From Loxodes magnus (lineage: Eukaryota > Ciliophora > Karyorelictea > Loxodida > Loxodidae), in NCBI GenBank assembly GCA_946699065.1, contig CAMPDV010001585.1, positions 48,090 to 112,089 on the forward strand: a DNA stretch of 64,000 nucleotides, written 5' to 3'. How positions within the stretch are numbered: position 1 is the first letter of the stretch; every line of letters begins with the position of its first letter. This document shows, piece after piece, positions 14,549 to 26,014 of this stretch. The notes under the pieces were generated by a model. The model searched no databases. It was not told where the DNA came from and saw only the letters and a list, made by a program, of their open reading frames with translations. The position numbers and the translations under genes are program-made.

Positions 14549-16859
14549 TCAATTTTTATTATGCTTTTTTTCTTATTGATTATTTTCAGTTTTTTCGTCA
14601 AATTTTTAAGTTTAATTATTGACTTTAAGAGATTTAATGTTTCCAATTTTAATTTTTTTGTAGGTTTAGATCTATTTTTATTTTATTTTATTTTTTTATT
14701 TATCGTATTTCTCTATTTCTATATCATTTTGCTATTTAATATTTAATTTTTGTTAAAGTAATTAAGATATATTTTCTAATTACCATATTTTGGTTTGTTA
14801 TTGTTCGTTCAAGAGATAACAGAATAAAGTGTTAATTTTTTGTTTTTGTTATTTGGTATTCTTAAAATCAAATTTTATTTTTTGTTTTTACTAGTGGTTT
14901 TACCTTAGGTTAATGTTGATATTTTCTAAATAGTTTATCTTCTATTTTTATTATTCTATAAATATTTCTTTTCTTTTAATTTAATGATCTTTTTCTGCAT
15001 TTGCTCTTATAGCAAATTAAGTTTCTTCCTCATTCTGATTCATCTTAATTTAATAGTTTTTATATAAGTCTAACTTTTAGATTTTTAAAGCTTGGTTTTC
15101 TTATTGTATTGCTATTAGTTTATTTTCAACATTTTTTATTACTAAATTTTTGTCATTTAATTCCTATTTTATTTAACTTTTTTATTATTTTATTTTTACT
15201 ATTTTGTTCAAATACTGTTCTATTTCTATTTCATAATTAAGATTTAAATTTTCAATCTCTTATTCTAATTGTTCATTTAGTCCATTTTAATTATCTAGAT
15301 CCTCAATTAGATATTCATTATTTAGTTTAAAGTTATCTTGGATTTATAATAGTTGCTAAATTTTTTCTTCCATAGCTAATTTTTGTTTTGTTTTGTTTTA
15401 TTTCTATATATTCTAAGTTGTCAATTTGGAATTAATTTTCCACTAATTAATTTTTTAACTATATTAATTTGATTAGAAATTTATTCATTTAATTTCTCTT
15501 GATAACGATATTAATCTTATTTATTGCATAACTAATATAATTATTCTTATAATAATAATTAAAGTTTAGAATAGCTCAGATTTATTCTTGGTGATTTGCT
15601 ACTCCTAGATCGAATTTTTGTTCTTGGCTATTTGCTTATTTTGTTTCTAAGTCCCAGCTATAAATACTCCTTGCTTTATTTCTTTCTATATTCTATGGTT
15701 CTTAAGAGTTATTATTCAAAATAATAAACTATTAATCCTCTTTTTACCCAAAATTTTTAGTCTTTTCCTATTATCTACTTAGATTTATGGTATTTTAACT
15801 TTCTACATAAAAAGATTCTTAGTTGAGCTGCAGTTCCAGGTTCTTAAGATTAAGTTAAGATTGAAAATCTTACTATGCTTAATTGCGTTCTAAAATGTCG
15901 TCAATTTAAATATTATTTTAGTTATAAGAGGCATATATCTACTTATTTATTTCAGTTTGTTGAACTTAATTGCTTTAGTTTTTAGTTTCATTTTCTATAT
16001 TAATCTTTAGTTATTATTCCAAGCCTTAAATTTTTATATTTATATCCAAAATCTAGGTTTTGTTTTTACCTTTCCTTTATTTTTTTAATGTTTAAATTTT
16101 TTATCCTATAATTTTGCTACAGTATTTAAAATGATGACCTTCTTCATTACAGAATAAACGGCATATTTATTTTTTATGTCTTAATTTTAGTTTTATATCT
16201 AAGTATTGTATGATGTTTGGAAGTTTATTTATTTATTCTTATGCCAGTTTAACAAGTAATGTAAAAGTTCTAATTTTTGTTATATCTTATTCTTGCTGAT
16301 TTTCATTATCTAGTTGTATTTCAACTATTTAGATATTTAGAATTTAATCAAAAATCATAAGAATATCCTGGAGGCTAATTGGTTAAGTTGGTAAAATGGT
16401 AATCTTATATTTATCTAAGTTAAGGTTTTTCAAATAGACTTTTTCTTAGATTTAAAAGAGGAGTTTAAGTCCAGATTGGCTATCTAATATTTCTATATTC
16501 TTATGATAATTAATAAATTTTTTAAGGTCTTTTTCATTTAAGAAATAAATAATAATATTTTTCTTAAAGTTCAATCTCATTCCACATATAAGTTCTCCTT
16601 TGTTATTTTTCTTCGGAAAGTAATTTTTGCTAATTTAGTCAAATATATTCTTGTAGATCTAATACATTTATGACTGCTATAAATCAAAAGTTTCAAAGTA
16701 TTATTAAGTTAAAACAATGAGTTGATTTAGGTTATTTTAGTTTTATAGTTATATTAGCTGTTATAAGGAGTGAACCTTATCCAAACCCTTAACCACAATC
16801 TCTTGCTGTCCTGAGACTAACTTGAGCGCGGTAATAGGATTTAAATTTTTAAGTTTCAT
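14549..16859 (-). CDS. LINE ORF1: nucleic-acid-binding coiled-coil protein
   Basis: Starts MKLKNLNPITALKLVSGQQE and stays open for about 490 codons. A CCHC-like zinc knuckle, CRLFCNEEGHHFKYC, lies near residue 233. A long Gln/Asn/Glu/Lys-rich region with heptad-like stretches follows, including NEQLEQEIENLNLNYEIEIE. The frame changes once near 15385, inside a CAAAA-rich low-complexity tract, and then continues as coiled coil to a TGA. ORF1 proteins of this layout coat the LINE RNA and help in its mobilisation. An RNA-binding fold ahead of the knuckle is likely, but I cannot confirm it by eye. Confidence 0.7.
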
Positions 16860-17076
16860 ATTTTTTTTAGCTTAAAGATAGTATAAAATTAAATTTCCTT
16901 ATTTCTCTTCCAAAATCAAAAGGAATTACTCACTTTCAAATCTAAATATTGGATCCTTTCACTTTTTTATTTCCTTTGAGCATGACTTATGGATTACTAA
17001 GAAGAGTGAAAATTTAGAATTTCTTTATAATTTCTTAATAAAATAGCTTTTATTTCTCTTTCTCAGATTATATAAA

Positions 17077-17750
17077 ATGTCAAACTTTTAGTAACTAAAT
17101 AGCCATTTAGAAATATTACAAAGAGAATTATAAAATGATAAGCCTAATAAGACTAAATGCCCAAATAGATATAATACTTATGCCTAAGTTTACAGTAGTC
17201 TGATTGGTGTTTTTCTATAGAGAGTATTGATGAAATCAAGATGAAAGAAGTAAAAAACTAGGAGATAGAAAGTTAACTTAATATAGTAGTGTACAAACTA
17301 GAATGTGGTCATTTCTGTAATGAAGCTAGTATTGTATATGATTATAGTGATATTCTTCGAAACCAGCTTCAACTTAAGTTATCTTATGAAATGTTCAAAT
17401 GTGAATGTTAGAAAGTAATTAAGAAGTAAATAGTCAAGCGAGTATTCAAGAGCATCTGAGGTTATATGAGTTCTGCTATTAGTGCTAATAATGGTTAAAA
17501 AGGAGACTTTATTTAAACTAGAGAAATGCTAGCATACTTTCTGTATTGACCACCTAGTTTTAAATCTAAAAAATCAGTTATTGAAAGATGAAATAAGCCT
17601 AGAGTGTTTGATATGCAAAACCTAAATAGCAGATAATCAGACTAAAGAAATAGCAAAAGGAGGAAAAATACTATAGATATTAATTAGCTTTATGTTAAGA
17701 AAGAGAAACAAAAAAGAGCAAAAGAATAAGTTAAATGCAAAATTTGCTCA
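17077..17750 (+). pseudogene. front half of a zinc-finger/PARP gene, cut off
   Basis: Begins MSNFQQLNSHLEILQRELQN. After a frame change near 17215 it continues with ESIDEIKMKEVKN and a zinc-binding-looking stretch, VYKLECGHFCNEAS, then MFKCECQKV, then KKEKQKRAKEQ and KCKICS. That last segment is shared with the PARP gene at 44.5 kb. Right after KCKICS the homology jumps to the sequence that lies beyond the PARP gene in the other copy, so the UBA and PARP parts are missing here. The frame change could be one missing base in a T run or a 14-nt GT..AG intron. RING-like identity is tentative. Confidence 0.5.
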
Positions 17751-18590
17751 TATTTAATTAAAATATTGGCTACTACATTTTCAACTATTTATTTATTTAT
17801 TTATTCACAGATATAAGAATAAAAAACTTTAAAAGTGCCTAAGATATTTTTGTTATTATTTAAATTTAGTACTAATTAAGATTATATTTAATGTAGGCCA
17901 TTAATTTTCACTACTTGCTATAATAGGTTTTTATGTATTTAATTACTCTTCATTTTATTTTATTTCTTCCTTCGTCTGTGTCTTTTAGCACGTTGAAAAA
18001 TAAAAAAGTGTAATTACTAAAAGCTTAAATTTTTGTTAAGCTGAAAATATTTTTATAGTGGTTATTAAAATAAGGAAAGCATTACAATTAAGTTAAAAGA
18101 GTTTTAATTATAGAAGGTTTTTATATATTTGCTAAAGGACTCTATAAGTTTAGCTAAAGTTTAATTACTAAGAGATTGTTAATAATCTGAAAAAGCAACA
18201 CTAGAAATAAATTAAACAAGTTTGAGAGAATAATGGTATTTCAGATAAAACTACCCTTCTCATCATCTTCTTCATTAGTCTCCTTTATAATGCTTGCTAT
18301 ATTTTCGATGTTTTCTATTAATTTCTAGCTATCTAAGATTTCTTGAAATTTAATTCTTTCAAGTAATTATAGCTCTCCTTCTCCCTTTCCCTTCCCATCA
18401 TTCTAACTTCGCTTTTTATATTAATTATTCTCTTCAAACTGAGTTTCCGAGGATACGCTTTTTACCTCTCTATTTGCCGATTTAGTCTTAAAAGACTTTT
18501 AACTTTGAAATATATCTTTCGATTCCTTTTTAAGACTCTCCCCTAGATTAGAATTATTCATTTATTACTTTATTGTTGCAAAAGCTAGCA
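17696..18590. repeat. dispersed duplication, copy A (internally deleted)
   Basis: Bases 17696-17749 match 44520-44573, and bases 17749-18590 match 46940-47772 at roughly 80-95 percent by eye. Relative to copy B, about 2.37 kb carrying the UBA-PARP coding part is absent at the 17749/17750 junction. The block includes the small conserved gene on the minus strand. Homology ends just past GCAAAAGCTAG near 18590. Confidence 0.85.
18241..18561 (-). CDS. small charged protein, conserved in both duplicated copies
   Basis: A 106-residue frame from ATG to TGA, starting MNNSNLGESLKKESKDIFQ and ending NEEDDEKGSFI. It is rich in Lys, Glu, Ser and Gln. The C-terminal half (LLERIKFQEILDSQKLIENI) looks helical. 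I do not recognise the family. Support comes from the diverged second copy at 47.4 kb: its frame is kept, a small length change is in whole codons, and the TGA stop is in the same place. It lies tail to tail with the broken PARP half. Confidence 0.6.
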
Positions 18591-19803
18591 ATAGAATAGT
18601 ATTATGATGATTTCTGTTTTAAATTATACTCATCTATTGTTACTTAACTTTATTACAATTAAAAAGTAACTCTAGAGGTTTTTCTAATTTCATCTAATAG
18701 ATATTTAAACCCTAAATTTTAATCCTTTTAGGTATCCATGTATTTGATGAACTCCTTAGGGTTTTACTTTTTAGAGAAAATAAGAAAGCAGTTAGCTTTA
18801 TTAGAAATTATGTTTATAAATGGTTTAATAAAGTTGTTAGAGCAAATAAAATAGATATGACTCGTTTTATCTGGATTTGATAAATGGTAAATAATATTTT
18901 TAATTGATATATTTGAAGAATTAATTTGAGAAGGGAGTTAATTTCAGCTAAAGAAATTAGGAAGATATTTAATCATTTTTCAATACTTAGCATAGAAATA
19001 AGACTTTATTATGCTAATTTCAAATAGTAGTTCAGAATGTATTGTTTTAGTAATGCTAGATTTCGGTAAGTTTCTTATTCCTACGAACTTAGTTTATATA
19101 ATTAAATTTATTATGGAAAGTCTTACTGATTATACTGAATTGTAAGGAGTATAGTCTTTTTAGTAAATAACAAATTCTAATTTTATCTTAAAAATGTTTC
19201 CTTGCTAAAATCAAAGCTAAACAAGATAAAGCATAGCAGTAGTTCCTTCTATAGCCTTATTTTTGGTTCTTAATCTTATATTATATAATATATTTTTAAA
19301 TTTTATCCAGTGATAGTAGATTTAGTTATTCTATCCTTAGACTGGAAATATATTTCTTTTATCTAAAATTATTTAATTTGCTAATGAATAGTTCCAAATT
19401 AACTAAGCTTTAAGAAGATAAAACTTAAACCTTCATACATACAGTATAAGTATTTTCTTTTATTTAAATTGACTTATATCAACTTTAGCAAATGAGCTAA
19501 TAATAAAACGACTACATTTTGACATTTAGTGTTGGTTACTCATTTAAATTTATTATTTAGATTATAATTAAAGCAAGTAATTTATTGTATTTCTCTATTT
19601 ATATATAGATATATAATTTAATTAAAGCTTAATTATAATTATACTATATTTATATAATATACCACTTTCACTATATTGAAATACTATATTTCTACTTGAG
19701 ATTGGTTGAGCGTAGCATTAGCATTTCAAAGGGAATTGTTCCTTGACTTAAATATTTATTTTAAATATGTAATTATTGTAGGAATACTTGAATATCCATT
19801 TTA
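18591..19803. other. A+T-rich intergenic stretch
   Basis: No protein motif or RNA signature recognised on either strand. Confidence 0.5.
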
Positions 19804-20400
19804 TCATATTAAAAAAGCTTAATAGCCTGCTAAATATATGGCTGATGTTTAAGCCTTTTCTGAATGCTTTTATTTACATTTTATTCACTTATTTACTCTA
19901 CTATCATAAGCCTGAATTTTATCCAAACAATCGCTAGCTTAAAAGATTCAACCTCCGATCACAAAAACTTGCTGATTTTTTTAATCACAACCAAAACTAG
20001 CTGTAGGAGTTGTAATTTATTTAATTTTATTAAACTTAAAATTCTTAAGATTAAAAGTTTCACATTTTTGAACATTCTTGCACTCTTCACCTACTTCTTG
20101 TTACCCTGATAAAATGTAAATAGCATTCCTTTTGTCGTATTTTGTTCTATATTAAGATCTATTACATTCCATTTAAGATTCTTTAGGATTATCTTAGTAT
20201 ATAGTAAAAAGCCTCTAGTTTTAGGCTCCTGATATTACTATACTCTGCTCACTTATTTGTTCGATTTAGGTATATGTTTTGGTAGATTTGCTTATACTAA
20301 TTAACTGCTAAGTATAGTTATTCTACTTTCTATCATAACTAACTTTAAGCTTAGAGCTTTGCTTGATAGTAGAAATGTAAATAAACGCTAGCAAATAGAT
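19804..20400 (-). CDS. kelch-repeat protein, C-terminal part
   Basis: One frame on the minus strand gives clear kelch-type beta-propeller blades: SIVISGAQNQ, AIYILSGQQEVGEECKNV, then QVFVIGGWIFQASDCLDKIQ and AYDSRVNKWIKC, ending SAIYLAGYQAFLI followed by TGA. The repeated aromatic-Gly-Gly followed by a Trp-containing strand is the kelch pattern. The N-terminal limit is not resolved: the frame stays open beyond 20400 with plausible sequence for another 100 bases or so, and no start codon or upstream domain is recognised. Partners are unknown; kelch propellers usually bind protein. Confidence 0.6.
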
Positions 20401-22484
20401 TAGATTGAAACAGATCTCATATTTAGTAACTCCTATTCCAAACCTACCAAAAATACGATTGAGATTTTAGTTGTTGGAGTTTTTTAAGATTTTCCTTAGA
20501 AATAAAACTTTGATAAGTTTATTTTCAGAACTAATTTCCATAATGTATCTAGGTTATCTATGTAGTATTAATAATTGAAGTGAAACTATTTACTTTCTTG
20601 TTGAAAATGGATTTATAGTGAAATATGAAAATGAAGTTATATGCTTTATTTTAATAGCTTTATGGCTAAAGAAATTAGATTCAGTTGCTTGTCTTAAATT
20701 TTATTAATTTTATGTCTCTTTGTATGATAGATACGAAAATGAGATTTATGACTAGATGAAAGGAAAATTAAAGCTATACAAAATTTAATTTTAATTAAAG
20801 GATAATAAAATCAAATAACTCCTATATCTTTTTACTTTTTTGCTGTATTAAGATTAAGAATTATCTTACTTCCAATGAAGTCTTTAATTAAGTTTGGAGT
20901 TATTTAGTCTAGTGATAAATATAATAATTTTGTAAATGTGAATAAGATTTTTTTGACTTTCCTTTAAGTAGTGCTGCACATAATATTCATAAAAAGTATG
21001 AATTGCCAGTCTATAATTTTATTATTATTTAGAGTTTGATATAGCTTATAGTCATTATTGTGTATTCTCTCATAAGGTATTTATATAATTATTCAAAGTA
21101 GAGTGTATGAATTTTTAGAATTTAACTAGCAAATGTAATCACTCTTATATTTAAATTTTTGTTCAACTTTGTAAACTCAAATGAAACTACATTTCAAACT
21201 TTTACCCAAATTTATATCTTTATATAAGCTTAAATTATCATGGACCCATTCCCCCTGTTTATTTACTTATAAAAGAAGAAAGGTCTTGAATAATGGTTGT
21301 TAACTCGTCAATTTGAAAAAATCATTGATTCTAAATTTTTTTGCCTATTACATTTTTTTAACCACTTCTCTTATTTAGCTATCAGCTATATTGCTTTACC
21401 TCATCTGAAATATGAATTTTAAATTGCTTTAAGTAGAACATTTTTAACTTAACTAAATTTAATTTGGAACTATTTACTCTTTAATAAACCTTTAATATTC
21501 TTAATACTAGAGACTAATTTCTGAAATATTTGTTCCGCCTTCATACTCTTATAAATTCTTAAAATTAGTCCTGAATCTATTGAAGTATTTTCATATTATT
21601 TATTTTTTTCATTCAAATGAAAGACAAACTTTATAGTGAAATAATATAGAAAAAATCCAAGCTAGATATTTTATATCGACACCTTTTTTATATCTATTCA
21701 ATTAACAAATTCTCTTGTTGCTAGCATTTTTTTTGTCAGCATCATTATGTTTTTTCCCTATAAACATATCTTGATTCACTTCAGTATATTTTCTCTTAAT
21801 TCTTCCTTCCTTTCTTTCTTTCCTTCAGTATTTAGTGTTTTCCGATAGCTTTTTTGATTTATTAGTAGTTAAATCCCTAAGTTTGGGCTCTTTTGTATGG
21901 ATACTTGTATGAGTAATAAAATGATAATATCTTCTTTCTTGGTTTTAATAGTAGATCTTTATTAAATTGATTAGTATCTGGATTTAATTAAAATATGCTT
22001 AACTTTTAACTTAAGTTTATCCTAATTAGCCTTTTATCCTATTGTTGGCAAATAATGTTTAGTATTTTTCTAGATAAAGATTGGGATTTATCTTCTTTAG
22101 CAGCAGGCAGTTTTATAATTTTCTCCTAGCTAGTTTTTTATAAATTTATAAGTAAAATGCTATTAAATCTCTTACTATATAGGTATCTAATAAAAACTAT
22201 ACAGGATAGTAGAATCTAGTAATAGACTAAACTAAAAGTTATTCTATTACAGCTACACAAATAAAGCATCAGCTTAATTTCTCAGTGACTATGTTTCTCT
22301 AAACCTAAAGCAGCTTAATATTAAAGTCCCTTGATTGTAATATTCCAGCACATTTGAGATGTAAGGCCTATTTGTTTAGTGGTTTTTACTTGGAATTTTA
22401 AAGCTCTAATTATTTAAGATAGTAGATTATGAGATTTTTTCATTTAATTAGTTTAGTTAAAATCATAACTAGAAGCTTTATAAA
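20401..22484. other. unresolved stretch upstream of two divergent genes
   Basis: May hold the front of the kelch gene (minus strand) and the upstream region of the second glycosyltransferase gene (plus strand). A TTCC-rich pyrimidine tract lies near 21801-21828. I see no other supportable gene. Confidence 0.4.
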
Positions 22485-24908
22485 ATGCACCTTTCTAAGG
22501 TTACCTAATGTTTTATTATTGCTATTTGTCTATCTGTTGGCCTTTATCTCTTCCTTATTACCTCTTAGTACCTTACTCAGATTATTTAAAATTAAAAGGA
22601 AGTTTAAGACTAATTATAAGATTAAGAGATAGAAAAAATCAAATAAATAGCATCTTGGTAGTAGTAAAGTGACTAAGAAGGAATTAATTTAAATCAATCA
22701 GAACTGGTTTTTATGTAAAATACAAGCTAAGAAGAAAAAAACTAGAATAGCACTAGAGAAAATTAAAAGGAAGGTAATTAAAATCTAATTAAATAAGCTT
22801 CTTAGCATTTAACTGATTCCTAAAAAGCAAAGCAACAGTAATCTGATTCAAATTCCTACCTGAATATATAGTAAGAGCTAAAATAGGCTGAGAAATCCTT
22901 AACTTAGGAATCTTAATAATATACTTAAGATACAAAAGATCAAAACTAAAATGGATTTAAATAGGGATAAAATAGCATTTTGGAAGTAAGAAACTAAACT
23001 GAAATTTAGAGTAAGGAATATATTCTAACTTAATAAGTTCAGCAACTAGATACCTAGGATAAAATAAGTCAGTAAATGGCTTAAGAAGATGTATTTTAAA
23101 TAAGCTTAAAGAAAGATTAATAATTTATTATTCATGGACCTTTCCGCTCTTTCGACTTTCCAGAACTATTTATTTCGATATGAGTTAAATTTAATTTTAG
23201 TAACCTGGAACTCTAAAATTTAATGGGCCCTTAAAATAATAAAAGTGAGGGAGAATTCCCTAAATAAGAGAAAAAATAGCGATTTGCTATTCTAGGAAAT
23301 AAAATGGAAGGATGTGATACTATTAGCTATAATTGAGGATATTTCCTATACCTTGTCCATACTTCTAATCAGAAATGAACTATTACTCTTGAAACTGGAT
23401 CTGATAGAGGGTGCTAGTATTATGATACTTATACTGAAATAAAATCAGATGAATGATATAATATTTAGTTAGTTTTAACGGCTTTAGGAACTTCTTTATT
23501 CGAAAAAGCAAAAAGTGCTTAGAAATCAAAAGCTTAAATAAAAGTAAATGACAAATTGATTTAGATAGATGATTAGGATTATTATAGACTAATGCAAACA
23601 GCTATAAGATTTAGAATAGGAGCTTAAGTAGTAAAAAAATATCATCCAGAAGTAGGAAATAACGAAATAGCAGGAAACCTTAATTCTTTAGAATTTAAAG
23701 CCTTTTATTTAACTCCTCAGTATAAACTCTTAAGTTAAAACTTAAATTTAGAATCAATTTAATTTAGTTCTATTGTGGAATTTCAGAAAAATACGTTTGC
23801 TAAGGGTAAATATTATCAATTTTTACCAGGTAGATAAAACTAGAAATTTTATCTTTAAGATGTATATAAAATAGGGAAATATCATTATGGATAGATTGTC
23901 AATTCTGACTTCTTATAAATGGTTTGAGATGGAAGAACTTGTGTATCTTATACTTTTAGTTAATGATATCCTGAAATATATGAACAAGCAAAGAAAGAAT
24001 ACGATGCTTTTATAGAACGCTTTTAGTTTAATACAGAAACACTCTATCCAATAGTAATGCCTGCTTATAAAAAGCATAGCATTTTAAAAGACACTTTATC
24101 ACATATAGAAAGAGCAGAAGGAGTTAACTAAACTATTATCATTATTTCTTAAGATGGTAACTCTTCATAAGTAATAGATGTTATAAGTGAATTTAAAAAT
24201 AGAGGGATATTAAATATTATACATATAATGCATCCTAAAACTGAAACACCAGAACATTTTTTAAGAATTAATTAAAATGGGGAATTTCAATGTGCGTAAA
24301 ATGCTTTTTTCCTACTCAATCTAACTTTTGAGTATTTAAAAGCTAAATCAGTTTTATGATGTGAAGATGATGTTTACTAGTCAACTGATTTTTTTGAATA
24401 TAGTAAGTGAATAAACCTCAAATTCATTCATAACGATAAATATGGGAAAAGAATAGCAGTAGTACCTATTACCAATTATCCTAGAAATGTTTCTGATTAA
24501 TAGTCTTTATATCAAGTGTGATTTGATATTCCTGAATGACACTGAAATTTCATTCTTCCCAATTATATTTGGAAGGAACTTAAAGATGTATTCGTGGGTT
24601 GTGATTGAATACTGAGAGCTTTTTGACATTTTAATTATAATTTGAGAAAAACTTTTGTGAGTCCTGCAATACCAAGAGGAAAGCATGTTACTTGAAGTCA
24701 TAATGATAGTATACATTTCGGGATTTTTACATCTAAGGAAGTGAATACATTTGAGCAATTGACTTAAAACTTAAAACTAATTGACTCCCCAGTAAATTAC
24801 AAAGAAATGGAACCTTAAATAATACTTAAGCACAACAGTACAATTCTGAAAACAACTTGGACCTTTTCTTGGGATTTTCTAATGAAAGTTTATAAAGGAA
24901 AGTTTTGA
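22485..24908 (+). CDS. GNT-I-family glycosyltransferase, copy 2
   Basis: A single unbroken frame of 807 residues. The start is chosen because it precedes the membrane anchor MHLSKVTQCFIIAICLSVGL and matches copy 1. Stem: Gln/Asn-rich to about residue 215, including ISLKKDQQFIIHGP, shared with copies 1 and 4. The LamG-like domain begins HGPFRSFDFPELFISIWVKF and includes GYFLYLVHTSNQKWTITLE. The catalytic domain has VMPAYKKHSILKDTL, TIIIISQDGNSSQVIDV, LWCEDDVYQSTDFFEYSKW (EDD at 627-629) and IPRGKHVTWSHNDSI. It ends SWDFLMKVYKGKF then TGA. Internal TAA/TAG as Gln and TGA as Trp fall at positions shared with the paralogues. Likely a Golgi GlcNAc-transferase; acceptor unknown. Confidence 0.87.
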
Positions 24909-26014
24909 TATTCTTAAACTAAATACATATAACTTAGAATATACTTAATTATTTTTACCTTATTAACTATCTAAGTTAACTGCTTATATGCACTAAAATT
25001 GTATACCTTATTATTTAAATGGATTTATGTAATAGGTTTAATAAGTAGCTTTGACCTTTTTCTTTTCCATTTTAATTCTATTTCATTACAATATCCAAAT
25101 ACTTTAAGTTGTTATTAAGGTGTATAAAAGTTTAAAGCTGAAATGTCTTCTAATTTATATTCAGAGAGATCAGGCATCTTTCAACATTAATGCTTTTTGA
25201 TGCACTCCAGCCTTTTCCATCTTTGCTACTGCTGAAATTACTGTTAAATTCTTCGCTCATAGATTACTTCTTGTTACCAGAGTTTAAATCAATCTCAGCT
25301 AAAGGTTTGTTCCTCTCTATTTAAAATAAATAATTAAATAGCTTAATTGATCTAGTTATAATAAAACTAACTAAGTTTGATCATATAACTTGAAAACAAT
25401 CTAACTATAAGCATATGCAACTAAATAGACACTACTTGCAATACTTTAGATCAGACTAAAAATTAATAATTTTTTACAGCTTATTATACTTTTTTACTCT
25501 AAGAGTTTTGATTCTCTTAATTTTAATTTTGTATATTTTGCTGATTTTATAGTTTCTTTGCTTCTTAAATTTATAATTTTCTAATTATTTTACATATATT
25601 CTGACTTTTTCATTTCAATTTAGTATTTTTATTTAGTTCCTCATCATGTCCATGATACTTATTGAATATTAAAAAATTTGTTGTGGTATCAGCATTAATA
25701 ACTAGGATCCATAAAAAGGAGTAGTTCTTGTTAAACAATTTCTAATTTGATTGCTCTAAGGTTATTAAGATTATTTGATTAGTCTCTTAGATCTTCTAGG
25801 TTCCTAAGGTTAGATTGATTTCTTGTTAATTTATTATTTCTCACTATTTAATTAATTTTTAGCTCTTTGGAAGTTTAGTTTCCTTAGATTTTTAAATCTT
25901 AGTTCAAGATCTCGTGTCTTATTTCTCACTTATATTATTTTATAGACTTAGATAATAAGATCTTTATAGTTAATAATTTAGCTGATTTAGATAATAAGAA
26001 GTGAAAGCAAATGA
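24909..26014. other. shared 3' spacer between two convergent genes
   Basis: Lies between the stop codons of copies 2 and 3, which face each other. A+T-rich, with no recognised gene. Confidence 0.5.

Larger units (their letters stand above)
10350..16900 (-). mobile_element. LINE (non-LTR retrotransposon) with two ORFs, AP-endonuclease class
   Basis: The element runs on the minus strand: ORF1 first, then a gap of nearly 0.6 kb, then ORF2 with an AP-type endonuclease followed by reverse transcriptase. Its 3' end falls at a short AAATT-type repeat near 10355-10372, the kind of simple tail many LINEs carry. The 5' end is placed just upstream of the ORF1 ATG and is approximate. I could not find a convincing target-site duplication. 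Both ORFs follow the host's altered code (the active-site stretch contains a TGA read as Trp), so the element is adapted to this genome. Each ORF has at least one frame change. Confidence 0.85.

Noticed and set aside
14275-14746. Two hydrophobic frames on the plus strand
   Set aside because: They are antisense to the Lys/Gln-rich coiled-coil end of LINE ORF1 and the spacer after it.
17210-17224. 14-nt GT..AG intron, GTGTTTTTCTATAG
   Set aside because: It restores the frame, but so would one extra T in the adjoining run. Without transcripts I do not call the intron.
21801-21828. TTCC-rich pyrimidine tract as a regulatory element
   Set aside because: A simple microsatellite-like run with no other signal around it.
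22429-22632. Standard-code frame with a strongly hydrophobic stretch
   Set aside because: It overlaps the true start of GNT-I copy 2 in another frame. The real anchor (CFIIAICLSVGLYLF) is in the glycosyltransferase frame and matches copy 1.
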